A stretch of DNA of 64,000 nt from Flavobacteriales bacterium (GCA_020635675.1 JACJZJ010000005.1:248001-312000), one strand, 5' to 3'; shown: positions 16,777 to 25,239, counted from the stretch's first letter. Made by a program: numbers and translations. Notes: generated by a model not told the origin, from the letters alone.

Positions 16777-16867
16777 CGTGAGGGATAGGAGCAAGTAGCC
16801 CGGAGCCGTCTTCGGCGAGGACTACTGCGGATAGCCCGACGGCGCGCATTTGGCGCCGGCACGCCCT
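16777..16867 (-). repeat. Right structured inverted repeat
   Basis: About 91 bp; its reverse complement matches 12253-12347 block by block. The hairpin stems differ from the left copy but stay paired: GGCGC-CAAAT-GCGCC in place of CCCGGCT/AGCCGGG, and GCCG-AAGA-CGGC in place of GCCTG-ATTA-CAGGC. Confidence 0.85.
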
Positions 16868-16889
16868 ACTTTGGGTCCACCCCACCCCT

Positions 16890-17081
16890 ATGCCACGCCA
16901 CCTGCCTCTTCCCCTCGTTCTGCTGCTCGCCCTCTCGGCCGCGGGTCAAACGCCACCGGCTTCCAAATACACCCTCGCCCTGCTGTCCATGATCCGGTCG
17001 GACAGCACACATGGCCGCAACGACATCCAAGCCTCCAATCTGGTAACGCCGATGGACATGAACGAGGGCCTCCCCTGCTAA
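16890..17081 (+). pseudogene. Probable truncated secreted-protein gene beside the right repeat
   Basis: 63 codons: MPRHLPLPLVLLLALSAAGQ is a good signal peptide, followed by only ~43 residues and a stop. A TACTTTGG -7-like element (16867-16874) straddles the repeat edge 15 nt upstream. The mature part matches nothing I recognise and is too short for a secreted enzyme, so it is probably the 5' remnant of a larger gene, though a small secreted protein is possible. It ends 4 bp into the opposing CPBP gene. Confidence 0.4.
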
Positions 17082-17911
17082 GGCATGGGAAAGGTCACCG
17101 GGCCATGGGGCGATGACAGCCGACCCGGACGGATGAGGAGGACGACCGCCACGAGCATGACCACCGTGCTCATGAAGGCGGAGAGGAAACCGTTCTTGTC
17201 GATGGTGCTCACCAGGTTCCACGTGAGGTGCCAGCAGCTGGTGGCGAGCATGGCCCCGCGCGCCCGGTTGTACAAGGCGGTGAGCAGGAGGGCCCCGCTG
17301 AGCACCCCGAGGAGGAAGCCGATGGCCGTGCCTGCGCCGAACGCGAAGCGGTAGAAGAAGAGCGGCAGGTGCCAGAGCGCCCACAGGGTGCCGAGCACCA
17401 GCGTGGCCCGCAGCGGCGACCGGTGCCGATGGAGGATCGGCAGGGCGAAGCCGCGCCAGCCCGCCTCTTCGCCGAAGCCGTAGGTGAACAGCGGGACGAC
17501 CCAGATGGCGAGCGTGGTGGTGTCCACCACACCCTGTGCCCGGAAGGCCTGGTGCAGGTCGATGCCGCCGGCGAAGAGCATGGCCGCGACCCACGCGAGC
17601 GCGAACAGCCCGAGGGGTGAGAAGGCCAGCAGCCAGGAGGTGGCGCTCATGCGGCCTGACGCATAGGCCGCGCGGTACCACGATCGCTGGGCGGGGGTGC
17701 CGTTCCAGCGCAACACCAGCACGGCCGCGAGCAGGGGTCCGAAGCCGCCGAGCGCATGGACGAGCTCGATCCACGAGGCGCGGTACCGGGTGTGCGGCAG
17801 CAGGTCGATGATGCCCTGATGGTCCAGCGCGAGCGGCACGAACACCAGCCACGAAAGCGCGTAGGCCATCACGAAGTAGCGCACCAGCATGTCCTTGGCC
17901 TGCGGCTTCAC
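17078..17911 (-). CDS. CPBP family intramembrane metalloprotease (CAAX-protease-like)
   Basis: 277 aa with about seven to eight hydrophobic segments. The family's motif 1 is EEAGWRG (GFGEEAGWRGFALP), motif 2 is WALWHLPLFF and motif 3 is TSCWHLTWN, giving the expected Glu/His set for metal binding. Members cleave prenylated or membrane substrates; in bacteria many act in bacteriocin maturation or immunity, but the substrate here is unknown. It follows the accessory hotspot directly and converges with the truncated gene at 16890. Confidence 0.88.
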   Translation of the reverse strand: MKPQAKDMLVRYFVMAYALSWLVFVPLALDHQGIIDLLPHTRYRASWIELVHALGGFGPLLAAVLVLRWNGTPAQRSWYRAAYASGRMSATSWLLAFSPLGLFALAWVAAMLFAGGIDLHQAFRAQGVVDTTTLAIWVVPLFTYGFGEEAGWRGFALPILHRHRSPLRATLVLGTLWALWHLPLFFYRFAFGAGTAIGFLLGVLSGALLLTALYNRARGAMLATSCWHLTWNLVSTIDKNGFLSAFMSTVVMLVAVVLLIRPGRLSSPHGPVTFPMP

Positions 17912-18083
17912 GATGGCGAAGCTGGCGACGGCGGCGCATCCGGGGAGTGACGGGGATCAGGGGGTACCTGGTGGTAAAGGCGGTGGCCTGGACCGCGTGG
18001 CCTCCCCTGCTGAGCATGCGCGTGGGCATCCGCATCAACGAGCAGGACAGCGCCACAGGCCTGAGCCAGACCAGCCGAGCCAT

Positions 18084-18144
18084 GCGGAGAATACCGCCCT
18101 TATTCTCCGCAACATATGCGGAGATAATCCGTATCTTTCTCCGC
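18084..18144. promoter_or_regulatory. Double-palindrome operator and promoter of the Fic gene
   Basis: Four GCGGAGA half-sites in two inverted pairs: GCGGAGAATA (18084-18093) with TATTCTCCGC (18101-18110), perfect over 10 bp, and GCGGAGATAA (18118-18127) with TTTCTCCGC (18136-18144). The central half-sites also form a palindrome around ACATAT. The -7 element TATCTTTC (18132-18139) overlaps the last half-site, so binding would repress transcription. The Fic protein's own C-terminal helix-turn-helix is the obvious candidate binder. Confidence 0.7.
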
Positions 18145-18161
18145 ACGAAGAAGATCCGACC

Positions 18162-19262
18162 ATGCTCCGCTACATCCATGAGCTGCCCGACTGGCCCGCA
18201 TTCCGCTGGGATGCGGAAGCCCTGGCCCCGGCCTTGGCGCAGGTGCATGCGGCACAGGCACACCTGCTCGGCCGCATGGCCGCCGTGGGCTTCGAGTTGC
18301 GCACCGAGGCCAACTTCGAGACCATGGCCACCGATGTGTTGCGCACCAGTGAGATCGAGGGCGAACTGCTGGATCCGGCACAAGTGCGTTCCTCCCTGGC
18401 CATGCGACTGGGTCTGGACGTTTCCGGCACACCCAAGGTGGATCGTCATGTCGACGGCGTGGTGGAGATGCTGCTGGATGCCACGCAGAACTGCCGCGAC
18501 AAGCTCACGGCCGAGCGCTTGTTCGGCTGGCACGCGGCGCTCTTCCCCACGGGCCGCAGCGGAATGCTGAAGATCCTCGTGGGTCAGTGGCGGGATGACA
18601 GTACCGGGCCGATGCAGGTGGTGAGTGGCCCCATGGGCCGGGAGAAGGTGCACTACCAGGCACCTGCGGCGAAGCGGCTGAAGAAGGAGATGATGGCCTT
18701 CCTGAAATGGGTGAACACTGAAAAGACGCTTGATCCGTTGCTGAAAGCCGGGCTCGGACACTTCTGGTCCGTGACGCTACACCCCTTCGAGGATGGCAAC
18801 GGCCGCATCGCGCGCGCCGTGGCGGACCTGCTGCTGGCCCGTGCCGATGGGAGCCCGCAGCGCTTCTACAGCATGAGCGCGCAGATCCGCAACGAGCGCA
18901 GGAAGTACTACGACATCCTGGAGCGTTCACAACGCGGATCGCTTGATGTGACGGAATGGCTCAGCTGGTTCATGGCCTGCCTGCAACGCGCGATCGTGGG
19001 CTCCGAGGGAACGCTCGCCACCGTGCTGCACAAACACCGGTTCTGGCAGACACACGCGAAGACCATCCTGAACCCGCGCCAGGTGAAGGTGCTGAACAAG
19101 CTGCTGGATGGCTTCGAAGGCAACCTCACATCGAGCAAGTACGCCAAGCTGACCAGGACCTCGCAGGACACCGCCTCGCGTGACATCACGGACCTGATGA
19201 AGAAGCAGGTGCTGAAGAAGGGAAAGGCGGGTGGCCGCAGCACGTACTACGTGTTGACCTAG
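18162..19262 (+). CDS. Fic family protein with DUF4172 N-terminus
   Basis: 366 aa. The N-terminal DUF4172 segment starts LPDWPAFRWD. The autoinhibitory motif TSEIEGE ((S/T)xxxE(G/N)) is near residue 63. The Fic core HPFEDGNGR lies near residues 206-214, with all catalytic residues present. The C-terminal ~65 residues (LNPRQVKVLNKLLDGF; LTRTSQDTASRDITDLMKK) are a winged helix-turn-helix. The protein is probably an AMP-transferase kept off by its own inhibitory helix. The operator upstream and the HTH suggest self-regulation. The start is the first ATG after the promoter. Confidence 0.93.
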   Translation: MLRYIHELPDWPAFRWDAEALAPALAQVHAAQAHLLGRMAAVGFELRTEANFETMATDVLRTSEIEGELLDPAQVRSSLAMRLGLDVSGTPKVDRHVDGVVEMLLDATQNCRDKLTAERLFGWHAALFPTGRSGMLKILVGQWRDDSTGPMQVVSGPMGREKVHYQAPAAKRLKKEMMAFLKWVNTEKTLDPLLKAGLGHFWSVTLHPFEDGNGRIARAVADLLLARADGSPQRFYSMSAQIRNERRKYYDILERSQRGSLDVTEWLSWFMACLQRAIVGSEGTLATVLHKHRFWQTHAKTILNPRQVKVLNKLLDGFEGNLTSSKYAKLTRTSQDTASRDITDLMKKQVLKKGKAGGRSTYYVLT

Positions 19263-19617
19263 GCTTGCTGTCCAGTTGCAGGCAGGCGCATGCCCATGCC
19301 CATGGTCCAAACCCCGCGACCGGATGGACCGTCCGTGGAACTGTTCGGACATGAATGAATATCGGCAACGCCCCCCTCACTCCCGCTCCGCATTCTCGAT
19401 GGCAGCGGTGTCGATCCTTCTCCTCGCGTTCTTGTTCATTCAAGCGCTTTTGACAGCCGCGTTCAAACCGCCACCCGCTCCCGCGTCCAGGCCACCAGGA
19501 ACAGCACGCCGAGCACACCGTTCAACGCGGCCGTGCCCCATACCGCCCCATACGCACCCCGGGTAGGTGTGACGCGACCATATCACTAACTTGAACCTGG
19601 CAGACCCTTTCAGCGCG
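19263..19617. other. 355-bp stretch without an intact gene
   Basis: It holds a 3' remnant of a membrane-protein gene on the minus strand (19463-19582). On the plus strand a weak open frame from 19351 contains one hydrophobic helix but runs into low-complexity proline-rich codons; it is not called. A TAACTTGA element at 19587-19594 may be the promoter of the next gene. Confidence 0.6.
19463..19582 (-). pseudogene. C-terminal remnant of a membrane-protein gene
   Basis: On the minus strand 39 codons end in a stop and read like a genuine membrane-protein tail: AYGAVWGTAALNGVLGVLFL and then VAWTRERVAV. A stop codon lies just upstream in the same frame, with no start in between. The composition is not that of a random frame. 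The parent family cannot be identified. Confidence 0.35.
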
Positions 19618-20916
19618 ATGCACAGGCCCGACACCCCGCTGTCATTCGTTCGATCATCGATCGTCCTGCTGGCGTGCGTGCGGTCCGTGTTCATGTACGC
19701 ACAGACCTTCACCACCCAGGGCATCACCGGCTACGTGGACCACGATCCCGGGTCCGTTACGGTCAGGTCGTGCACCGAGCGTGATGACCTGAAGAACGAG
19801 CCGACCGGGAACCATGTCGTTTGGAGCCTGACCAATATGCTGAACGTGCCGGTGAAGGTGATGGAAGAACAGCAGCGCGGCGCACCCAAGGAGCTGGCCA
19901 CCATCGCGCCGCAGCGCACGCTGGAGTTGCCGGTGGAGATCGGCCGGGCGTATCTGTTGCACGACGACCGCAAGCAATGCCTCGCCGCGTTCCGGGCGTC
20001 GTTCGATACACCCCAGATCCTGACCTTGCGGGAGGGCGAACTGGGAAAGCGCATGGTGCTCAACATCGCGCTGCGGTTCGTCGGAAGCCCGGGTGCCGGC
20101 GGCGACATGGCGCTGGAACAAGCCGAGGGCGATGTGGAATGGTTCCGGAACAGCCTCATCGTGAAGGTGAAGGGGCAGCGCAGCAGGTTCCTCACCGTGA
20201 CGTTGCTGGACCACGGCCGCGACGAAGTGAACGGGGTGGAGTATTGGAGGCTGCGCTCCGTGGAGGATGGCAGCGTATGGTCCATCGCGGACTATGGTGC
20301 GGAGCAGAACGGCTACAACGCGGAAATGCTCACCACCCTGCCGGGCGCTGGGGCGACGAACTACATGGGCATCATCCAACGGAGTTGGGATACGTTCTGG
20401 TCCGACCCAACCGTCGGTGTGGAGAAGGAAGCGGAGGAACTGGAGCCGCTCGGTCCCCCGCCCTCCATTCCCGAGCTGCTGGCGGCAGGAACGGACATGG
20501 CCGAGGTGACGCGTTTCGTGCAGGGCTTCCGGACCAAGGAGGTGACCGTGACCACCGGGTGGTGCCCGGGGACCAGCATGGGCAGGGAGCCGGTGACGCG
20601 GAAGATGGATCGCCTGGACAGCCTTGAACTTGGCGGTGCGCATTGCTGGGTGCACGTGGAGTTCGACGGATCGGACCTGGAGTACGGCATCGAAGGCCTT
20701 CGGAAGGCCTACCTCCTCAGGTATCTTGAGCCGCAGCCCGAGCTGCCCTTCGGCCTGCGGTGGGACATGGACCAGAAAGAGGCCAGGCGCCTGCTGAAGG
20801 ACCGGTTCGTGTCGGCGACCGGAATAGCGGACAAGTACGAGGTGGATGGCTGGACCCTTTGGCTGGACCATGAAGGCAGGGGCGGCCGCCTCTTCACCAT
20901 CCGCATCTCACACTGA
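19618..20916 (+). CDS. Hypothetical secreted protein
   Basis: 432 aa from the ATG at 19618; the preceding TTG at 19591 lies within the promoter-like TAACTTGA and is less likely as a start. Signal peptide MHRPDTPLSFVRSSIVLLACVRSVFMYAQ. The mature protein has mixed alpha/beta character with two possible repeats of a domain ending in 'W..DH' (TVTLLDHGRDE and TLWLDHEGRGG). The C-terminal section DMDQKEARRLLKDRF resembles a small helical module. No family is recognised. Probably periplasmic or surface. Confidence 0.75.
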   Translation: MHRPDTPLSFVRSSIVLLACVRSVFMYAQTFTTQGITGYVDHDPGSVTVRSCTERDDLKNEPTGNHVVWSLTNMLNVPVKVMEEQQRGAPKELATIAPQRTLELPVEIGRAYLLHDDRKQCLAAFRASFDTPQILTLREGELGKRMVLNIALRFVGSPGAGGDMALEQAEGDVEWFRNSLIVKVKGQRSRFLTVTLLDHGRDEVNGVEYWRLRSVEDGSVWSIADYGAEQNGYNAEMLTTLPGAGATNYMGIIQRSWDTFWSDPTVGVEKEAEELEPLGPPPSIPELLAAGTDMAEVTRFVQGFRTKEVTVTTGWCPGTSMGREPVTRKMDRLDSLELGGAHCWVHVEFDGSDLEYGIEGLRKAYLLRYLEPQPELPFGLRWDMDQKEARRLLKDRFVSATGIADKYEVDGWTLWLDHEGRGGRLFTIRISH

Positions 20917-20932
20917 GCGTTGCGCGACCGGA

Positions 20933-21571
20933 TCACCGGATCACGCTGAAGGCCGTGGCGGTGTAGTGCTCCACATTGGGCAGGCGCAGGGTGTAGAAGG
21001 CCACGCAGGCCTTGCCGGAAGGCAGCAGCAGGCAGGTATTGTGCGGTCGTGAATTGATCCAGCACCAGAGCACGTAGTCCGCGTACGCGTCCACCGTGTC
21101 GCCGGTGATGGTGCCTCCGAAGTGGTGCAGGTTCTCCGCCACGTTGATCCGTTCCACGAAGCCGGGTTGCATGCGGCTTGTCGGCGTGGTGCCGTCCAAT
21201 TCGTGGTCGATCGTGCCACGCCGCGCGCATTTCTCCGTGTATTCACGGGAGATGTCCGCTCCCTTCTGGCACCATTGCAGCGGTGGCCGCCCCATCTCCT
21301 TCCGGTACATGTTGATCTTGGCGAACACGACCTGTTCCACAAGGCGATGGTCCTTCACCTGGAAGAAGTTGGAATCGAGAAAGCGCCTGTCAAAACCGGA
21401 CACCTTGTATTTCGGCGAGACCCACGCGACCCATCGGACATTCGCATAGTCGATGTCCGCCCGTGAACGTGCCTCCGCCGGCGATCGCAGCACGGTCTGG
21501 GCATGCAACACCAGGGGCATGCCCATGCCCATGTAGTACCAAATGACCGCAGGTATCCGGGGGGACGCCAT
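20933..21571 (-). CDS. CAP-domain (SCP/PR1-like) secreted protein
   Basis: 212 aa with an N-terminal hydrophobic signal (IWYYMGMGMPLVLHAQ). The core shows the CAP pattern: FAKINMYRKEMGRPPLQW (the N-x-x-R helix), then IDHELDG with its His, then VAENLHHF (E-N), then YADYVLWCWINSRPHNTCLL (the W..S..H helix). CAP proteins are extracellular; functions range from protease-like to lipid or ligand binding. It converges on the preceding gene with 16 bp between stops. Confidence 0.75.
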   Translation of the reverse strand: MASPRIPAVIWYYMGMGMPLVLHAQTVLRSPAEARSRADIDYANVRWVAWVSPKYKVSGFDRRFLDSNFFQVKDHRLVEQVVFAKINMYRKEMGRPPLQWCQKGADISREYTEKCARRGTIDHELDGTTPTSRMQPGFVERINVAENLHHFGGTITGDTVDAYADYVLWCWINSRPHNTCLLLPSGKACVAFYTLRLPNVEHYTATAFSVIR

Positions 21572-21715
21572 GCAGTTGGAACGAAGGATGCCGCGCGGAC
21601 CGTATATGGCACACGGCGCAATGGATCGTCCGGTCGATGGGAATGCCCTGACAGGGTCCAGGTATGGCGGTCCTTGGCGCCACGGGGCTTACCTTCATAT
21701 CAAAGACCACACTAC

Positions 21716-22498
21716 ATGAAACCGATCCTACGCATCGGTCTTGTTGCCATGTTGACGGCCACAGCATGGACGAATGACCTCGCGCAATGCGACTATGTGC
21801 CGGCGAACGGCGGTTCCACCAACACGTGCACGTTCGCGTTCACGGGTGGGGGCATGTCCTCCTTCGGCTGCGCGCCCGTGGACCCCACCTTCTGGATGGA
21901 CCAGCCCGGCATCAATGTGCTGATCACCTTCACCACGCCCCAGGACCTTCCCGGGGTGCGGCTGTGGGGCATGAACACGGACGACAGCGCCGCCGTGCAG
22001 CTGAACGGCGTGGACTACGCCATGGACAGCACCAGTGCGGCCATCCTGCCCAAGGTGGTCTGCGGCGCCTCCCCCGGACCGAACGGCGTCAAGTTCGTTG
22101 ATGGGTTCATCGTGGGCGCGAACACCCCGGTGGAAGGCAACTACTCCTATTCCGACGTGGTGCTGAACGCCACGGGCGTCAGCAGCATCCGCCTGAGCTA
22201 CGTGGACGGAGCGGGATTTGGTTTCGCCGGTGCGCTGGTGGAATGCGTGACGGGCGTGGCGGAGCCGCACGTGGAGGTGAGCAGGGTCTATCCCGACCCG
22301 GTGATCGACGTGCTGCACGTGGAAGGGCTCCGCACCCCCGACGCGGAGGTTCGGGTGCACGACCGGACGGGCGCGCTGGTGCTGCGGACGGTGGTGCGCG
22401 ACGGCGCGATCGACCTGCGCAGCCTTTCACCGGGCATCTACCTGGTGCGTCTCGGCACGGGTGCCCACGAAGTGTGCCATCGCATCGTGAAGCAATAG
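21716..22498 (+). CDS. Secreted protein with T9SS type A sorting domain
   Basis: 260 aa. Signal peptide MKPILRIGLVAMLTATAWTNDLAQ. The middle part is rich in Gly/Asn beta-strand sequence (LPGVRLWGMNTDDSAAVQLNG) with several cysteines. The C-terminal ~75 residues form a type A sorting domain (VYPDPVIDVLHVEG; IDLRSLSPGIYLVRLGTG; HRIVKQ). A TACCTTCA promoter element ends 18 nt before the start. The functional domain is not recognised. Confidence 0.83.
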   Translation: MKPILRIGLVAMLTATAWTNDLAQCDYVPANGGSTNTCTFAFTGGGMSSFGCAPVDPTFWMDQPGINVLITFTTPQDLPGVRLWGMNTDDSAAVQLNGVDYAMDSTSAAILPKVVCGASPGPNGVKFVDGFIVGANTPVEGNYSYSDVVLNATGVSSIRLSYVDGAGFGFAGALVECVTGVAEPHVEVSRVYPDPVIDVLHVEGLRTPDAEVRVHDRTGALVLRTVVRDGAIDLRSLSPGIYLVRLGTGAHEVCHRIVKQ

Positions 22499-22620
22499 GT
22501 GCGACGCACCGCGGTCCGTCGCTGCGATGGACCGTGCGCCAGTATCGGTCCTGCTCGGGGCGAACACGCTTGCGGAGCCCACACGAGATCGTTGCTTTGT
22601 AAAGACACAAGTGTGCGCTT

Positions 22621-23862
22621 ATGCAGTTCTACGCCACCTTCGCCCTGCTGATCACCCTGGCGGCCCTGTTCGCCTGGGCCAATCACCGCTGGTTGCGCAT
22701 GCCGCCGTCCATCGGTCTCCTGCTCATCACGCTGCTGTTCTCCCTGGGCACGGTGGGCCTTGGCCGGGTGGCACCGGAACTCACCGCGCCGTTGGTGGAT
22801 GTCGTCCAGCGCATCGACCTGAGCAAGCTGCTGCTGGAGGTCATGCTCAGCTTCCTGCTCTTCGCCGGCGCCATCCACATCAAATGGGCCGACCTCAGCG
22901 CGCACCGGCTGTCCATCCTCCTGTTCAGCACGGTGTCGGTGGCGCTCTCCACCGTCATCGTGGGGATCGTCTTCCACGCCGTGCTGCCGCTCTTCGGCCT
23001 GGAATTGCCGCTGGTACGCTGCCTGCTCTTCGGAGCGCTCATCTCGCCCACCGATCCCATCGCCGTACTGAGCATCCTCAAGCGTGCCGGCGTGCCGCAG
23101 GCCTTGGAGATGAAGGTGGCCGGGGAGTCGCTCTTCAACGATGGCGTGGCCGTCGTGCTCTTTCTCTCCATCGCCGAGGCCAGCGCCGATCCGGCGGACC
23201 TCTCCATCGGCTCCATGGCGCTGCTCTTCCTGCGCGAGGCTGTCGGAGGGATCGTCCTGGGCCTGGTGATCGGCTACCTCGGCTTCCGCATGATGCGGAA
23301 GGTGGACGAGTACAAGGTGGAGGTGATGCTGAGCCTCGCCATGGTGATGGGCGGCTATGCCCTGGCCCACCAGCTGCACGTCAGCGGCCCGTTGGCCATG
23401 GTGGCGGCCGGCATCTTCATCGGCAACCTCGGCCGGGCCCATGCGATGAGCGCGGTGACCGTCGAATACGTGGACAAGTTCTGGGAGATCGTGGACGAGC
23501 TGTTGAACGCCGTCCTCTTCGTGCTCATCGGCCTGGAGCTGCTGGTGATCAGCCTGCCGCACGGCGTGGCCGGCATCGTGGCCTTCGCCATCCCCACGCT
23601 GCTTGTCGTGCGGTTCATCAGCCTCTGGCTGCCGGCGCAACTGGCCCGGCGCCGGGAGCGCAACCCCACACGCACGATCCTGCTGCTCACCTGGGGCGGC
23701 CTGCGCGGCGGCATCAGCATCGCCCTGGCGCTCTCCCTCCCGCGCGATGAAGGACGTGAGATGTGGGTGGCGATCACCTATGCCGTGGTGGCCTTCAGCA
23801 TCGTGGTGCAGGGGCTCACGGTGGGAAGGCTGGCGAAGCGGCTGCAGGCTGAGGGGGAATGA
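22621..23862 (+). CDS. Sodium/proton antiporter (NhaP/CPA1 family)
   Basis: 413 aa with about 12 hydrophobic segments. It exchanges cytoplasmic Na+ (or K+) for protons across the inner membrane. Family landmarks are ALISPTDPIAVLSILK, the ion-binding region ESLFNDGVAVVLFLS, and TWGGLRGGISIALALSLP near the C-terminus. There is no cytoplasmic TrkA-type tail; it ends shortly after the last helix. It starts at the ATG at 22621. A GCTTTG-containing -7-like string lies ~21 nt upstream. Confidence 0.93.
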   Translation: MQFYATFALLITLAALFAWANHRWLRMPPSIGLLLITLLFSLGTVGLGRVAPELTAPLVDVVQRIDLSKLLLEVMLSFLLFAGAIHIKWADLSAHRLSILLFSTVSVALSTVIVGIVFHAVLPLFGLELPLVRCLLFGALISPTDPIAVLSILKRAGVPQALEMKVAGESLFNDGVAVVLFLSIAEASADPADLSIGSMALLFLREAVGGIVLGLVIGYLGFRMMRKVDEYKVEVMLSLAMVMGGYALAHQLHVSGPLAMVAAGIFIGNLGRAHAMSAVTVEYVDKFWEIVDELLNAVLFVLIGLELLVISLPHGVAGIVAFAIPTLLVVRFISLWLPAQLARRRERNPTRTILLLTWGGLRGGISIALALSLPRDEGREMWVAITYAVVAFSIVVQGLTVGRLAKRLQAEGE

Positions 23863-24051
23863 ATGTTGACCGCAGCCGTCCCGCGCAAACCCGGATCGTT
23901 GTTCGTTGCAACGCGGATGGCCCAAATGATGACCCTATCGGCCATGGGCGATCTTCGGACCAGTCCGACTTCGCATCCATTGGGGGTGGCCCAGCGGAAT
24001 ACCAATACCCCCCATTGGAGATAGGCCGACAAGGAGGAGATCGGCAGATGC

Positions 24052-25053
24052 CTATTGGACCACCAGGCGCTTGCTGCCCCGCTGGCCGTGCTGGTCGGTG
24101 ATGCACACGGTGTACACACCGGCCGGAAGGGTGCTGAGCTCCCAGACCTGCCGGGCGATCCCGGGGCCGGCCACGGGGCGGCGCTCGGCGATCACCCTGC
24201 GGCCCACGGCATCGATCAGTTCCAGGTCCACCGGTCCGTCCCCACGGCTGCCGTAGAGTATCTCCACGCGGTCGGTGGCCGGATTGGGCACCAGATCGAT
24301 GCCAATGGCGTTGCGCATGGCCTCCTGGACACCCACGTAGGAGGCGTCCAGGTAGGTGCCGAACGTGCTGGTCACGATATAGGTGGTGTTGTACACCGAG
24401 GCGACCGGCTGGTGGATGCCCGGTTTCACGAACATGTAGCCATCGCTGATGAAATGATAGCTGGTGCCAAGACCGGTGAGCACGTCCGTGTAATCCTGCT
24501 GGATGCGCAGGCGCAGGACGTTCATGATGGTACCATAAGGCAGGACCAGGTCCCCGTATGCATCGCCCGTGGTGGTCGTCGTTCCGTTCCGGGTGAACGG
24601 GAAACCACTGGAGTTCCCCGTACAGCTCAATGCATCGTTGTAACTACTGTTGTAGGAGAAGGGAAAGTCGAACAAGCCCATTCCATTGCTGCACGTGAAA
24701 TCGTAGTACGGGGACTCGGTACCGATCAGTTCATAGACCGAACCCGTTTCACGGAAATACCCGAAGCTCCCCATGTTGTCACTGCCTTCCGCCGCCACTG
24801 TCGCCGTGGGGTAGCTCGCTCCATAGGGGGTGGATCCCGGAGCGAAATAGGTCTGCGTCACCGTGCCCTGGTCGGACATGGACGAAAGGTCGAACGTCAC
24901 GTTCGCACCGCTGGGCCCGGGGTTGACGTATTGCGTCGAATGGACGACGAACGAATCACCGGGTTGGCCGGTCACCATGCCCGCGTTGGCGGTCGGCTGT
25001 GCCAATAGCGCACCGGGAAGGCCGAAGGTGATGCACGCGTACAGAGGTCTCAT
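24052..25053 (-). CDS. Secreted protein with T9SS type A sorting domain
   Basis: 333 aa with signal peptide MRPLYACITFGLPGALLAQ. A second in-frame ATG nine codons upstream (25080) is possible; the A-rich AAAACAACC just before 25053 favours the shorter form. The middle region has repeated beta strands with the 'NVTFDLSSMSDQGTVTQTY' pattern found in secreted Bacteroidota proteins of unknown role. The C-terminal sorting domain is GIDLVPNPATDRVEI ... LPAGVYTVCITDQ ... KRLVVQ. Confidence 0.83.
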   Translation of the reverse strand: MRPLYACITFGLPGALLAQPTANAGMVTGQPGDSFVVHSTQYVNPGPSGANVTFDLSSMSDQGTVTQTYFAPGSTPYGASYPTATVAAEGSDNMGSFGYFRETGSVYELIGTESPYYDFTCSNGMGLFDFPFSYNSSYNDALSCTGNSSGFPFTRNGTTTTTGDAYGDLVLPYGTIMNVLRLRIQQDYTDVLTGLGTSYHFISDGYMFVKPGIHQPVASVYNTTYIVTSTFGTYLDASYVGVQEAMRNAIGIDLVPNPATDRVEILYGSRGDGPVDLELIDAVGRRVIAERRPVAGPGIARQVWELSTLPAGVYTVCITDQHGQRGSKRLVVQ

Positions 25054-25239
25054 GAGGGTTGTTTTCACGAAATGTACCATCCCTTCTCCAATTCCATAAG
25101 ATCCCACGACCATCTTTCCCAGGACCGTTCTTCACCCGGTTTTCAGCCCCGATCAGGGCAAAGGGCCTTCCTCATCGATCGAATACCGGCCCATGGGTGC
25201 CGAGGACAACTAGCTTCGCCTGCACCAATTCCTCATTCC

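Larger units (their letters stand above)
12252..16868. mobile_element. Gabija-like defence module bounded by long inverted repeats
   Basis: A 4.6-kb segment with lower GC than its neighbours holding three co-oriented minus-strand genes (TIR-like/GNAT, OLD-type nuclease, UvrD-like helicase). It starts with TAGGGCGTG and ends with the reverse complement CACGCCCTA. Both ends are flanked by CTT (12249-12251 and 16869-16871), a possible 3-bp target duplication. No transposase or integrase is inside, so it would have to be moved in trans or by recombination between repeats. The boundaries come from the repeats; mobility is inferred. Confidence 0.6.

Noticed and set aside
12252..16868. The repeat-bounded module as a classical insertion sequence or transposon
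   Set aside because: No transposase or integrase is encoded inside, and the repeat arms are internally structured rather than simple terminal inverted repeats. It was kept only as an inferred mobile module.
16866..18761. 631-codon open frame on the minus strand spanning the CPBP and Fic genes
   Set aside because: It runs across two genes with clear catalytic motifs in other frames (EEAGWRG and HPFEDGNGR) and contains no recognisable domain.
19288..21532. Matching GCATGCCCATGCCCATG strings near 19290 and 21518
   Set aside because: Short low-complexity sequence in unrelated contexts (intergenic and within the CAP gene); no wider similarity.
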